A stretch of DNA of 64,000 nt from JANLTP01 sp031363055 (GCA_031363055.1 JANLTP010000024.1:5293-69292), one strand, 5' to 3'; counted from the stretch's first letter, positions 45,387 to 54,775 are shown. Program-made: numbers and translations. Notes: generated by a model from the letters alone, not told the origin.

Positions 45387-46592
45387 CTAATACGATCTCG
45401 GTAATCCCAGCACATGTTCAGCAATATGTGCGAGCACCAGATTGTGCGAAACCGGCGCGATGCGCCCCAGCCGGGCCTCGCGCCAACGCCGTTCGACGTG
45501 ATACTCCTTGGCGGCCGCAAATCCGCCGTGGGTCTGAAAGCAGGCTTCGGCGGCCGCCCAGTTGGCCTCGGAGGCCAGCAGACGCGACAGATTGGCGTCT
45601 TCACCGGTCTCCAGGCCGGCATCGAACAGGGACACTGCTTTTCGGACCATCAGGTCGGCCGCAATCATCTTCGAATAAGCGTCGGCAATCGGAAATTGTA
45701 TGCCCTGGTTCTGGCCAATAGGGCGACCGAATACTTCGCGTTCATTGGCATATTTGACGGCGGTCTCGATGAACCAGCGCGCCGCACCGACCGATGAATG
45801 AGCGACCAGAATTCGTTCGGAATTCATGCCGCTCAAAATGTATTTGAAGCCCTTGCCTTCCTCGCCGACCAGACTGTTGGCCGGTATCTTGAGGTTATCG
45901 AAGAACACCTCGTTGGTCTGATGATTGATAAAGGCCTTCAGCGGGCGAATCGTCATGCCATGGCCGACCGCCTCACGCATGTCGACCAGAAACACCGAGA
46001 TACCGTCGGTTTTTTTTCTGACCGCCTCGCGTGGCGTGGTGCGGGCCAGCAGCAGCATGAGGTCGGACTGCCGAGCACGTGAGGTCCAGATTTTCTGGCC
46101 GTTGATGACATAGTGATCGCCCTTGCGGACCGCGCTGGTGCGCAAGCTGGTGGTATCACTGCCACTGGTGGGTTCGGTAACACCAAATGCCTGCAAGCGC
46201 AATTTGCCAGCGGCCAGCTCGGGCAGGTAGCGCTGCTTCATCTCATCGCTGCCATGGCGCAACACACTGCCCATGGTGTACATCTGCGCGTGGATCATCG
46301 CCGAATTACCGCCACCGGCCATGACTTCCTCCAGGATGACACCGGCGGCCCGAAAACTCAGGCCGGCGCCGCCATAGGATTCGGGAATCAAGGTGGCCAG
46401 GAAGCCCGCATCGGTCATGGTGTTGACGAAGGCATGCGGGTACTCGTCCTTCTCTTCCATGTCCAGCCAATAGTTCAGCGGATAGTCGGCGCAGATCCGC
46501 CGCACGGCGTGGCGAATTTCAGGCAGATCCTCGCCCAACGGAATGGTGATTTCGCTGGCTGTTTTGGGCTTCTCAGCCTGTGAGTGCTTCAT
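45387..46592 (-). CDS. Acyl-CoA dehydrogenase
   Basis: The 401-residue flavoprotein has the ACAD pattern: PESYGGAGLSFRAAGVILEEV, GVTEPTSGSDTTSLRTSA, the FAD region LVGEEGKGFKYILSGMNSERI, and AKEYHVERRWREARLGRIAPVS at the end. The C-terminus AEHVLGLPRSY is typical of a subfamily often found with CaiB/BaiF transferases. It desaturates an acyl-CoA. It is the third gene of a ferredoxin-CaiB-ACAD operon. Confidence 0.93.
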   Translation of the reverse strand: MKHSQAEKPKTASEITIPLGEDLPEIRHAVRRICADYPLNYWLDMEEKDEYPHAFVNTMTDAGFLATLIPESYGGAGLSFRAAGVILEEVMAGGGNSAMIHAQMYTMGSVLRHGSDEMKQRYLPELAAGKLRLQAFGVTEPTSGSDTTSLRTSAVRKGDHYVINGQKIWTSRARQSDLMLLLARTTPREAVRKKTDGISVFLVDMREAVGHGMTIRPLKAFINHQTNEVFFDNLKIPANSLVGEEGKGFKYILSGMNSERILVAHSSVGAARWFIETAVKYANEREVFGRPIGQNQGIQFPIADAYSKMIAADLMVRKAVSLFDAGLETGEDANLSRLLASEANWAAAEACFQTHGGFAAAKEYHVERRWREARLGRIAPVSHNLVLAHIAEHVLGLPRSY

Positions 46593-46649
46593 GATTGCCT
46601 TTGAATTCTTGATGAGGACCTGTGAATGCTCATGACGTTCTGTGAATGT

Positions 46650-47804
46650 TCACGATGTCTTTCTGCTGAACGGCCCAAGCACTTCGTCGGTGTGTTCGCC
46701 GAGCCGTGGTGCACCCTGTCGAGGTTCTGGCCGAACATCGTCGATACTCAGCGGCAACATGACCTGCCGCAAGTTCACATGGCCAGCGACCTCTCGGATC
46801 ATGCCGAGTGCGCGCGTTTGCTCATGTTCGACCATCTGCGCAATGTTCTGGACCGGCGCGCACGGCACACCCGCCACTTCAAGGGTCAATTCCCATTGGG
46901 CAGTGCTGCGCTGCGTGCTTCGCTCGGCGATCAGCGCGTTCAGAGCCGCGCGATGGCCAACACGAAGCGCATTGCTCGTGAAGCGCGCATCGTTGAGCCA
47001 CTCGGGATGGCCGAGCGCCGGGCAGAGCTTCTGAAACAGCCCATCATTGCCGGCACCAATGACCAGCCAGCCATCGTTGGTAGGAAATGCGCCATAGGGG
47101 GCAATGCCCGGGCTGCCGGAGCCCTGCGGTTGCGTGATCTCGCCGGACAGGATGTAGTTCGGCACGAAGTACATCATCCAACTGACCGAGGTCTCGAACA
47201 GCGAGGTGTCAACTACCGCACCTTCACCGGTTTCGCGGCGCTTGGCCAAGGCGCTGAGGATGCCGATCACCGACCATAGACCGGTACCCATGTCGATGAT
47301 GGACGGCCCGACTCGCACGGGAGGGCGCCCAGGTTCACCGACCACGCTCATGATGCCGCCGAAGGCCTGCATCAGCGGATCGTAGCCGGGCCGATCCGAT
47401 AACGGACCACGCCGGCCGAAGGCGCCCAGATTGCAATAGATAAGCGACGGCTTGAGTGCTCGAAGCGTCGTGGCACCCAGCCCCAGCGCATCAACCTGGC
47501 CGGGCCGCAGATTCTGAATGACCACGTCGGCCCGCTCGACGATGTATCGCAGCAGGCGGTCGCGCTGAATCGGGTCGCGCAATTCGACGACGACTGAACG
47601 TTTACCGCGATTCAGCGAATGAAAGCCGGCACCGGCGCCATCGGCGAATGGTGGCCCCCATTTGCGCGCATCATCGCCTTCGGGTCGTTCGATCTTGACG
47701 ACGTCAGCACCGAGGTCGCTGAGAATCTGTCCCGCAAACGGCGCCGCGACGCTGCCACCGAGCTCGACGACCAGCAGTCCTTGCAGCGAGCCCTTTTGAT
47801 GCAC
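46650..47804 (-). CDS. CaiB/BaiF family CoA-transferase
   Basis: The 384-residue type III CoA-transferase has LVVELGGSVAAPFAGQILSD, GADVVKIERPEGDD, LNRGKRSVVVEL, and the catalytic Asp region RPGYDPLMQAFGGIMS. It moves CoA between carboxylic acids. It lies between ferredoxin (17 nt upstream) and the acyl-CoA dehydrogenase (57 nt downstream), which suggests activation then desaturation of one organic acid. Confidence 0.93.
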   Translation of the reverse strand: MHQKGSLQGLLVVELGGSVAAPFAGQILSDLGADVVKIERPEGDDARKWGPPFADGAGAGFHSLNRGKRSVVVELRDPIQRDRLLRYIVERADVVIQNLRPGQVDALGLGATTLRALKPSLIYCNLGAFGRRGPLSDRPGYDPLMQAFGGIMSVVGEPGRPPVRVGPSIIDMGTGLWSVIGILSALAKRRETGEGAVVDTSLFETSVSWMMYFVPNYILSGEITQPQGSGSPGIAPYGAFPTNDGWLVIGAGNDGLFQKLCPALGHPEWLNDARFTSNALRVGHRAALNALIAERSTQRSTAQWELTLEVAGVPCAPVQNIAQMVEHEQTRALGMIREVAGHVNLRQVMLPLSIDDVRPEPRQGAPRLGEHTDEVLGPFSRKTS

Positions 47805-47821
47805 TGAATTGATCGAGCCGA

Positions 47822-48142
47822 TCAGTGCTGCGCTTCGGGCATGCGAACCACCAGTCCGTCGAGTTCGGCAGTGACGGGAATCTGGCAGGCCAGCCGCGAG
47901 TTTTCCAGCGCTTCGGCGGTAAAACCGAGCATTTCAGTTTCACGCGCTTCGATCGCCGGGATTTTGCCCTGCCACGCCGGATCAACATAGACATGGCAGG
48001 TCGCACAGGCGCAGGCGCCGCCACAATCGGCATCGATACCGGGTAGGCCGTTGTCAATGGCACCGCGCATGACGGACAAGCCGATTGGCACGTCGACCGT
48101 ATGCTGGCTGCCGTTGTGTTCGATGTAGGTGACCTTGGGCAT
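47822..48142 (-). CDS. Adrenodoxin-type 2Fe-2S ferredoxin
   Basis: The 106-residue protein has the cluster-binding pattern C-x5-C-x2-C in DCGGACACATCHVYVDP and a fourth Cys in LACQIPVTAELDGLVV. The start ATG has AGAGGA upstream. Ferredoxins of this type donate electrons to P450s or oxygenases. No oxygenase is adjacent, so the partner may be elsewhere. It begins the operon with CaiB and ACAD, and its promoter region runs to the IS element boundary at 48267. Confidence 0.93.
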   Translation of the reverse strand: MPKVTYIEHNGSQHTVDVPIGLSVMRGAIDNGLPGIDADCGGACACATCHVYVDPAWQGKIPAIEARETEMLGFTAEALENSRLACQIPVTAELDGLVVRMPEAQH

Positions 48143-48283
48143 CGAATTTTCCTCTGATTTCCTCTGGTTTTAAGGGGACGACGTCAACTCGCGAGTTTCG
48201 CCGATACTCGTATTATTACGGAAAGCGATATTACGCTGCCTGCCGGACATGATAAATGAAGCCTGGTTGACATCCTCTCCGCC

Positions 48284-49291
48284 CTAAACGACAGAGATTC
48301 CTACGGCGCTACGCGATGTTCGGCGAGTCGCTTCGGTGGTTTCCTGCTTCATCGAGCGGCCTGACTGCACCCTCTCTCCGCAGGCTAACAAGCGGTATCC
48401 CCGCTCTAAAACATTGATCGCGCCAACCACATCGGCGTGATTTTCATAGCCGCAATCGACGCACGGGAATTTCGCCTGCGTCGGCCGATTCTCTTTTGCT
48501 ATAGGGCCGCAGCACGGGCACTCCTGACTGGTGTGGTGCGGCGGCACCGCCAGCAACGTACCGCCGTTCCAAATCTGCTGGACTTTGGCTTTCGCCTTTT
48601 TCCAGTTGCTGCTGAACTTGACCTTGCGGCTCAAGCGGCGCTGGTAGCGTGCTAGCCGTTGCTGATGCTTCTTGAAGCTGTTGATGGGTGCAATAAAGCT
48701 CGCGTCGCTCAGGGTGGCGAATCGGGCGATGCCGACATCGATGCCGATAGCTGTCGTCGCCGAGGGCAGTGCTTGATCGAGTTCACGTTGCGTCTGAATC
48801 GATACAAACCACTTGCCGCCCGACTGGCTCACCGTGACGTTGCGCAGCGCACCCTGCGTATCCCGACTGTTGCGGTAGCGTAGCCAGCCGAGCTTGGGCA
48901 AAAACAGGCGGTCGTTAGCCTGGTCTAGCTTGATCTGTTTCGGGTCCGGGTAGCGAAAGGTATCTCCGCCGCCCTTACGCTTGAAGCGCGGGAAGCCTGC
49001 GCGCTGGGCGAAGAAGTGCTTGAAGGCCTTCTCCAGATCCTTCAGGGCATGCTGCAACGGGTGGCACGGTGCGTCCTTGAGCCACGGCGTCTCCTGGCCA
49101 TTGCGCCAGCCCGTCAGGTGCTTGGCCATGGCGACGTAGCCGATGAACTTCTGACCGGCCTCGTGGTTGTCCTTTTGCATCGCCAGTGCCTTGTTGTAGG
49201 CGAATCGGCAGGCACCGGCGAAGCGGCACATATCGCGCTGTTGTTCGCCGTTTGGCATCAGTTCGAATCGGTAGGCTTGTAGCCGCTGCAT
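48284..49291 (-). CDS. tnpB: TnpB RNA-guided nuclease homologue lacking the RuvC-II segment
   Basis: The 335-residue protein has the TnpB N-terminal helix-turn-helix and WED/REC parts (FRYPDPKQIKLDQ; GWLRYRNSRDTQGALRNVTVSQ), RuvC-I (AIGIDVGIARFATLS), the zinc finger (CPCC ... CVDC) and RuvC-III (GYENHADVVGAINVL). Between FSSNWKKAKAKVQQI and WNGGTLLAVPPHHTS a normal TnpB has roughly 70 residues including the RuvC-II glutamate (the IEDL motif). These are absent and the frame is kept. Nuclease activity should be lost. An omega RNA would be expected to overlap the gene end and extend to 48267. Confidence 0.85.
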   Translation of the reverse strand: MQRLQAYRFELMPNGEQQRDMCRFAGACRFAYNKALAMQKDNHEAGQKFIGYVAMAKHLTGWRNGQETPWLKDAPCHPLQHALKDLEKAFKHFFAQRAGFPRFKRKGGGDTFRYPDPKQIKLDQANDRLFLPKLGWLRYRNSRDTQGALRNVTVSQSGGKWFVSIQTQRELDQALPSATTAIGIDVGIARFATLSDASFIAPINSFKKHQQRLARYQRRLSRKVKFSSNWKKAKAKVQQIWNGGTLLAVPPHHTSQECPCCGPIAKENRPTQAKFPCVDCGYENHADVVGAINVLERGYRLLACGERVQSGRSMKQETTEATRRTSRSAVGISVV

Positions 49292-49303
49292 GCCTCAATT
49301 ATA
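49292..49303 (-). promoter_or_regulatory. -10 hexamer of tnpB, 6 nt before ATG
   Basis: On the minus strand TATAAT (49303-49298) is followed by TGAGGC and the tnpB ATG. A start site would fall at or next to the ATG. GAGG is also present at short spacing. A clear -35 was not assigned. Confidence 0.45.
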
Positions 49304-49312
49304 GTTTGGTCT

Positions 49313-49729
49313 ATGAACAATCACAATGATATTCGGCACGGCAGGCATTGCGTATTCCTCATGCAGGTTCATTTGGTCTTCGTGACGAAATATCGCCGCG
49401 AAGTCTTCACGAAAGCCATCCTTGACGACCTGCGCCCGATACTTGCCAGCGTATGCGCGGACTTTGAAGCGGAGCTGGTGCAATTTGAGGGCGAAGATGA
49501 CCACGTGCACTTGCTGGTGAACTACCCGCCCAAGGTTGCGGTCTCCCATCTGGTCAATAGCCTGAAGGGTGTGTCCAGTCGGATGATTCGCAAGAATAAC
49601 TATCCGAGTATCCGCAAGAAACTCTGGGGCGGTGCGTTATGGTCGCCTAGCTACTTTGCGGGAAGTTGTGGCGGCGCGCCCGTGGCCGTTATCCGGCAGT
49701 ACATCGAGCAGCAGCAGGCGCCGCACTAA
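49313..49729 (+). CDS. tnpA: IS200/IS605 TnpA Y1 transposase
   Basis: The 138-residue HUH single-strand transposase has the metal-binding HxH in GEDDHVHLLVNYPP and the nucleophilic Tyr in VAVIRQYIEQQ. QVHLVFVTKYRREVF is the family start. Length is normal, so it appears intact. It could move this element or other copies in trans. The start codon is 21 nt from that of tnpB in the opposite direction. Confidence 0.93.
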   Translation: MNNHNDIRHGRHCVFLMQVHLVFVTKYRREVFTKAILDDLRPILASVCADFEAELVQFEGEDDHVHLLVNYPPKVAVSHLVNSLKGVSSRMIRKNNYPSIRKKLWGGALWSPSYFAGSCGGAPVAVIRQYIEQQQAPH

Positions 49730-49735
49730 AGTTAA

Positions 49736-49957
49736 CGACAACGACGGCTTTGCCGCCAGTGCTCTTGACCCCGCCCTGAACAGCGAGGTTTGCCGCGCGC
49801 CAGGTCAGCAGGACGTGGAGGGACGAGACGCTGAGCTTCGATACTTCCGGGACGGAGATCTGCATGAAGTCGATTCTGTCGTGCTAATCAATCGGGCACC
49901 CGTAAGCTTCATCGACGCGAGCTTCAGTGCCAGTGCAGCCGCGTCGCTGAACGCGGC
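49736..49957. other. Gene-free stretch beside the IS element
   Basis: The 222 nt between the IS left side and the Bug gene hold only short frames on both strands. None is recognisable. It could be the remains of a gene cut by the insertion. No hairpin, promoter or repeat stands out. Confidence 0.35.
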
Positions 49958-50974
49958 CTATTGCCCCTCAAACCTGATCCCAAAGTCGGCCGACATCTTG
50001 CGCCAATGGGCAAGCTGGCCGTGGGCGAACTCGCGAAACTGCGCCGACGTCGGTGTCACGACTTCGCTGCCGGTTTCGGCCAACCAGGTGGCAAATTCGG
50101 GTTCCCGGACCACTTTGATAATTTCACTGTTCAGGCGGTTGACGATCGCGGGCGGCGTTCCTGCTGGCACAAAAAGTCCGGTCCAGGAAATGGTGTCAAA
50201 ACCGTCATGGCCCATTTCGGTCATGGTCGCTAGTTGCGGGAACCGGGCGATACGATTGGGCGCGAGCACAGCAAGCGGGATCAACTTGCCAGGGACAATG
50301 TACTGCTTGTCGACCTCAGCCAGAAAACCGATGGTGATGTGAACCTGACCGCTGGCGGTGTCGAGCAGCATCGGTCCGGTACCTTTGTATGGAATGCTGC
50401 GAACCTGGATTTTTGCGCTGCGTGCCAGCAACTCACATATAAAGTGCGCGCCACTACCGTGCCCCGAGGTCCCACACAACAACTGACCGGGTCTGGCTTT
50501 TGCCCATTCGATGAGTTCGGGCAAGGTCTTCACGCCGAGTCCCGAGTGAACGACCAGCACCGGATAGCCGAGGGTGAATTGAGCGACCGGTATGAAGTCG
50601 GCAACCGGATCATAGCGAAGTGGCATGCCTAATGCCGGTGCCACGACCACTTCAGTGTTGCCGCCGAACAGCGCGGTGTAACCGTCAGGAGCTGATTTCG
50701 CGACGAACTCGGCCGCAATCGTCGTCGTTGCGCCCGGACGATTTTCGACCAGAATCGGTTGTTTGAGCAATTCACCGATGCGCGCGCCAAACCGGCGTGC
50801 ACGGATATCGACCACGCCACCCGCTTGCGAGCCGACGACAAATTTGATCGGCCTATTTGGATACTCTTGAGCGCTCGCGCGAGTCGCGACAAGCAGTGTG
50901 ACTGTAGCCGCTGCGAAGCTCAGCCAAGCAATCTTGCGGTGAAGTTTGTGGTGAAGCCAGTGCAATGGAACCAT
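49958..50974 (-). CDS. Bug/TctC-family substrate-binding protein
   Basis: The 338-residue receptor has a signal peptide (WLSFAAATVTLLVATRASAQEY) and motifs NRPIKFVVGSQAGGVVDIRAR, VENRPGATTTIAAEFVAKSAPDG, RSIPYKGTGPMLLDTASG and GLFVPAGTPPAIVNRL. The usual FPPGG near the N-terminus is GSQAGG here, a variation in the ligand-loop region. It is the fourth orphan Bug protein of the window. The next gene is divergent. Confidence 0.92.
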   Translation of the reverse strand: MVPLHWLHHKLHRKIAWLSFAAATVTLLVATRASAQEYPNRPIKFVVGSQAGGVVDIRARRFGARIGELLKQPILVENRPGATTTIAAEFVAKSAPDGYTALFGGNTEVVVAPALGMPLRYDPVADFIPVAQFTLGYPVLVVHSGLGVKTLPELIEWAKARPGQLLCGTSGHGSGAHFICELLARSAKIQVRSIPYKGTGPMLLDTASGQVHITIGFLAEVDKQYIVPGKLIPLAVLAPNRIARFPQLATMTEMGHDGFDTISWTGLFVPAGTPPAIVNRLNSEIIKVVREPEFATWLAETGSEVVTPTSAQFREFAHGQLAHWRKMSADFGIRFEGQ

Positions 50975-51160
50975 CGACTTTGTCTCCTGTGCATTGCCTC
51001 ATTGGTCTTGACCGGGCAATAGCGGGAACTATACGCCGAGGTTTGCGCCTTGACACTGTCGAACTGAAATTCGGTTTGAAATTCAGCTCGATGTGATGCG
51101 CGGCGATCAAATATGGCTCGCGTATAGTATTCGCTCTTCATCGGAAAATTCAATCTAACT

Positions 51161-52105
51161 TTGGTACACAAACCCGCTTCCGCCGCGTGGGTTGGCACGA
51201 TCAACTATTTTCTGGCCAGTGTGTTCTGGGGCTTGAACATTCCGCTGACAGCATCGCTGCTGAAAACCATTGATCCGTTCTGGCTCTCGCCGATTCGTTA
51301 TGTCATTGCCGCAACGGTGCTCGCGATATGGGTAGTCGGCACGCTCGGATTCTCGCAACTGCGCTCACCCGTGCCGATGCGCCGTGTGGCCGCACTCAGT
51401 CTTTGCGTGGCGGCATTTCTAACCTGCTTCAACCTCGGCTTGATGTACTCGGATTCGATCACGGCGGCGGCGGTCATGGCCGGATCACCCGTCTATGTCG
51501 CCGTCGTTTCAAGATTCATGATCAGCGCGAGGCTTGAGCGCGGTTTTGGGGGTGCGGCGCTTCTGACGATGGTCGGGGCGGGCATCGCCGTCTATGGTCG
51601 GGCCAGCGTCAGTACGAGTGTGAGTGCGAGTGCCAACGGACCGAACGTCGGACTGCACGGCGGTGAAGTCTTGCTGGTGATGTCGATCGCTTGCTGGACC
51701 GTTTATTCGATTCTGGCGCAGCGCTGGTTTCCGTCGGATGTCTCGCAATTGCGTCGCACCTTCCTGACGACGATCACTGCTTTGCCCTGGCTAGTCCTGT
51801 TGTGGGTCCTGGCGCGGCTGACGGGTTTGGTCGGTGAGCCCAATCTGCATCCAAACGGCGAAGCGCTGATCAATCTTTTGTTGACCGCCGTATTCGGTTC
51901 CGCACTCGCCGTCGTCGCCTGGAACAATGGCGTAGCGAAACTCGGCATCAACGCCGGCTCCGTATGGCAAAACATGGTGCCGGTTTTCGCGGTTGTGATC
52001 TCGGTGATTTTCTTCGGACTGGTGCCCACTCTTGCTCAGGTGATTGGTGGGATCGTCGTGCTCTCGGGGGTGCTGTATTTGCAGTGGCGCAAGGTGCGCG
52101 GTTGA
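51161..52105 (+). CDS. EamA/DMT family transporter
   Basis: The 314-residue inner-membrane protein has ten predicted helices in two EamA repeats; the first starts INYFLASVFWGLNIPLTASLL and the second GEVLLVMSIACWTVYSILAQ. The frame opens with TTG at 51161; no ATG lies near and no good ribosome site is seen. A Ser/Ala-rich loop (ASVSTSVSASANGPN) between the halves comes from a gagtgtgagtgcgagtgc repeat. DMT proteins export amino acids, nucleosides or drugs; the substrate is unknown. Confidence 0.9.
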   Translation: MVHKPASAAWVGTINYFLASVFWGLNIPLTASLLKTIDPFWLSPIRYVIAATVLAIWVVGTLGFSQLRSPVPMRRVAALSLCVAAFLTCFNLGLMYSDSITAAAVMAGSPVYVAVVSRFMISARLERGFGGAALLTMVGAGIAVYGRASVSTSVSASANGPNVGLHGGEVLLVMSIACWTVYSILAQRWFPSDVSQLRRTFLTTITALPWLVLLWVLARLTGLVGEPNLHPNGEALINLLLTAVFGSALAVVAWNNGVAKLGINAGSVWQNMVPVFAVVISVIFFGLVPTLAQVIGGIVVLSGVLYLQWRKVRG

Positions 52106-52225
52106 CCAATGCGTACGCCCAGCGCCTGTAGTAGGATTGTGCGCAGCGACGAGAATCAACGAACAGCTAGATCGCAATCCAAAGAGTAGGAATGTATTTC
52201 AAGCTGCCCTTGATGTATTTCTAGC

Positions 52226-53156
52226 GGGTACTACAGGCCACCCTTACTACGGCCGTTTTCTTTACCCCGGTTAGCCTGCTCACACTTTCTGTGCTCTCAG
52301 TGCTTTCTGTGCCGCCTGCCAGCGCTCAAGAGCTCGTCGTGGCGATCGATAGGGACGAGATCGGTAGCGTGGTGCGCGGCCCCGAAGCCGGAGTCTGGGT
52401 GATCGCCCAGGCAGCGCGTCCAGCCAGGCCAGCAGTTGAATCTCGCGGCCGTGCCGGCGCCGAGTGCCGCCGCCGCAGCGCACTACCACTCGGCGGTCTA
52501 CTGGTACTCGATGATGAATATTCCGCCGTTCAAATAGTTTGGCGATTGGACCGATCGAATCGCAAAGGGCGAGTTGCCCAAGGAAAAACCCGAGCGGCCG
52601 TCGGGGGTTGAACGCAACGTTGTCATTTCGTTGTGGGAATGGTCGACCGAGTACTCGTCGGATGAAATGCCAATTCTCGATCCGAAGACAATAAAGTACA
52701 ACTTCCTCGACACCTGCTTCGCCACCCATCACCCCCAGTTCGGCTACGACGCCGACGACACCATCTGGTTCTCGGGCACGGGTCCGGTCGCCACGCGGTG
52801 GTGACATCGACAAGAACGGCGTGCTTTGGGGCTCAGGCTCGAACGGCACCTTGATCAGCTTCGATCGCCGCCAGTGCAAGAACTCGTTGAACGGCGCTAA
52901 TGCCACTGGCAATCATTGCGCCGAAGGCTTCGCCTACTACAAGTATCCGGGGCCAGGCTTCGAAGGCTTCGAGAACACCAGCGCCGAAGCGAGTTACTAC
53001 ACCTGGGTCGATCACCACAACACCCTGGGCTTGGGCGAGAACATTCCAATCTCGACCGCCAATTTGAACGACGGCTTCGCCGCGCTGAAGGGCGGCAAGG
53101 GGTCGAAGCCGAGAGCCGTACATATTCAGATTCGGCCTGATCCATTGGCAACGTGA
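52226..53156 (+). pseudogene. Decayed carboxypeptidase-regulatory-like secreted protein gene
   Basis: Fragments of one large protein lie in the right order in different frames: a signal-like segment (SLLTLSVLSVLSVPPASAQ) with RGPEAGVWVIAQ; then NLAAVPAPSAAAAAHYHSAVYW and a TAG near 52541; then ERNVVISLWEWSTEY; then PILDPKTIKYNFLDTCFATHH; then, after another frame change near 52800, GDIDKNGVLWGSGSNGTL to the end IQIRPDPLA. Complete relatives known to me are about 700 residues, with a haem-like CxxCH stretch between the second and third fragments that is absent here. Several separate deletions, a nonsense codon and at least two frame changes are needed. Confidence 0.75.
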
Positions 53157-53209
53157 GGCAACAGCCGCACGTCGCAGTTCAAGTACTGACCGGCACCCAG
53201 ACTGGCACT

Positions 53210-54169
53210 TCAGGTCCGACTCATCGAGCCAATCGCCGGCAATTTCGCAATAAATCCGTGCACCGCTTGCGAAAATCCAACGGGATTCAAGATGGGCGCC
53301 AAATATCCACCCGGTATGAGTGCATGCGGTGCTTTGGCAAAACGGGCCGCGAGGATATCGTTGATCGCACGGCTACTGTCGCGCCCGAACGCACCCGATA
53401 TCAAATTCACCGGGATATTCAATCGGGATAGCCTTGATTCGTCGAGTGCCGGATTATCGCGGTACATTTTGAGCAGCATCGGCAGGCATCGTGCATTCGA
53501 CTGAAACATTGCTCGAGTCCAAGTCGGCAAAAAGTGGGATTCACTGCCGACGTACCGTTTCAAAAAGAGATCATACGCGCGCGCGGCTCGAGCGTCGGCC
53601 AGATTCCGACCGATCAGATCGATCAGTTGGCGATCTTCGGCCACAGCCTTGCGAAAACCCGGATCTTCAAAAACCAGACCAAGCTCACTGGGGTTCGAGA
53701 TCGTAATCGAGGAGGCGATCCCTGGATGAAGCGCAGCAGCCAGCATGGCGACATTGGCGCCAAAATCGTGCCCAACCAAATGCACAGGAACGGGAAACAT
53801 TTTCTTGGTCAGCGTGGCCAGATCCGCAGCATGTTGCAGCAAGCTATATTGCAAGTAACCCTCGACGTTGCGAGTTTGTTTTGCGTGCCTGCCAGCTTGA
53901 GCGTCGTGGCCGCGAAGGTTGTACGAGAGGATCGTGAATTTATCTCTGAGCGACTCCGTCACTGGCCACCAAAACCTCATATCGGCGTTGGCGCCATGCA
54001 CCAGCAGGATGACTGGCCCGGAGCCCGATTCGAGCGTTGGAAGTTCCGTATCGCCCATATCAACCGGGCGCAACACTGAGCTGTTCGACTTTGCCCAAAC
54101 AGGAATCAGGCCGGCACCCGCAGAAGCCATGAGTGATTCCAGAAATATTCGTCTGAAGTTCCTGATCAT
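53210..54169 (-). CDS. Exported alpha/beta hydrolase, Asp-nucleophile type, with altered His site
   Basis: The 319-residue protein begins NFRRIFLESLMASAGAGLIP, a Tat-like signal. The hydrolase core has VILLVHGANADMRFW, the elbow HLVGHDFGANVAML (Asp nucleophile, as in epoxide hydrolases and dehalogenases) and a cap region. Where the family has G-H-x-x-P near the end, this protein reads IPGGYLAPILNP, so the catalytic His is replaced by Tyr. The acid region is also unusual (ISGAFGRDSSRAI). It is the only full-length frame in a block of decayed genes and may itself be inactive. Confidence 0.82.
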   Translation of the reverse strand: MIRNFRRIFLESLMASAGAGLIPVWAKSNSSVLRPVDMGDTELPTLESGSGPVILLVHGANADMRFWWPVTESLRDKFTILSYNLRGHDAQAGRHAKQTRNVEGYLQYSLLQHAADLATLTKKMFPVPVHLVGHDFGANVAMLAAALHPGIASSITISNPSELGLVFEDPGFRKAVAEDRQLIDLIGRNLADARAARAYDLFLKRYVGSESHFLPTWTRAMFQSNARCLPMLLKMYRDNPALDESRLSRLNIPVNLISGAFGRDSSRAINDILAARFAKAPHALIPGGYLAPILNPVGFSQAVHGFIAKLPAIGSMSRT

Positions 54170-54295
54170 GATCGACTCCTTTTGATTGTCAGACCGATCT
54201 GATCGTCAGATTAAGGCCTCCAACAGCTCAATTGGTGTGAATACCGGATGATCGAATGTGCGAAATTCACACCGTTTTCTAATGGTGGAATGTAT

Positions 54296-54775
54296 TTAGA
54301 TTCGGCCGGATCCGTTGGCAAGGCGAGGCACCAACCGCACGGCGTTGTCGCGCTCGATCGCCCTCAAGTCGGCCGTGTCCAGTCCGAACGCATGCAGCCC
54401 CTTCAATGACGTATCGATCGTTCCGGCGGACGGAAAATCAGTGCCGAACAGTATTTGCGAGACCGGCGCCGGCATACGGGTGGCTACACGATCACCGAAA
54501 CATAGACCAGGATTGGTGATTGAAAGCATCGCCGTGCGGGTGCCGTTTTTGTCCATGTCATCGATCGATTGTGCGGGCGCCCAGTCACGTGCTCGAACGT
54601 TCAGTCGTTCGCGATGGGCGACCGTCTTCACCCAACCGGGTGAGGTCACGTGGTGCTGAATATCGATCTGGAACGGCTTGGCATAATCGACGCCTGCCGA
54701 TTGCGCCGATGAGGGTTGACAATGCGTGACGGCGGCTGCGCCAGCGGCCAGAGCACTCGAGAGAAATCCTCAGCG
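54296..54775 (-). pseudogene. Amidohydrolase (ACMSD-like) gene with large internal deletion
   Basis: The frame starts with a Tat-like region R-stop-GFLSSALAAGAAAV, in which a TGA (54770-54772) stands where the second Arg of a twin-Arg motif would be. It continues YAKPFQIDIQHHVTSPGWVK and IDDMDKNGTRTAMLSITNPGL. After NPGLCFGDRVATR it jumps to PVSQILFGTDFPSAGTID and ends LRAIERDNAVRLVPRL. Complete family members have about 200 residues between these blocks, with most metal ligands. The surviving open frame is 117 codons. Confidence 0.75.

Larger units (their letters stand above)
48267..49735. mobile_element. IS200/IS605-type element, tnpA and tnpB divergent
   Basis: Divergent tnpB (minus) and tnpA (plus) with starts 21 nt apart form an IS605-like arrangement. 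At the tnpB-distal end, the minus strand reads GGCGGAGAGGATGTCAA, a typical IS605-family right end with a TCAA cleavage site (plus 48267-48270). The left tip beyond tnpA is not clear; gttaac at 49733-49738 is the likely neighbourhood, so the outer boundary is approximate. The hairpin ctccgccct / agagattcc at the right end is partly degenerate. No target duplication is expected for this family. Confidence 0.75.

Noticed and set aside
48271..48320. CRISPR-like or terminator hairpin next to tnpB
   Set aside because: A single degenerate hairpin with no repeat-spacer pattern; it fits an IS605 right end instead.
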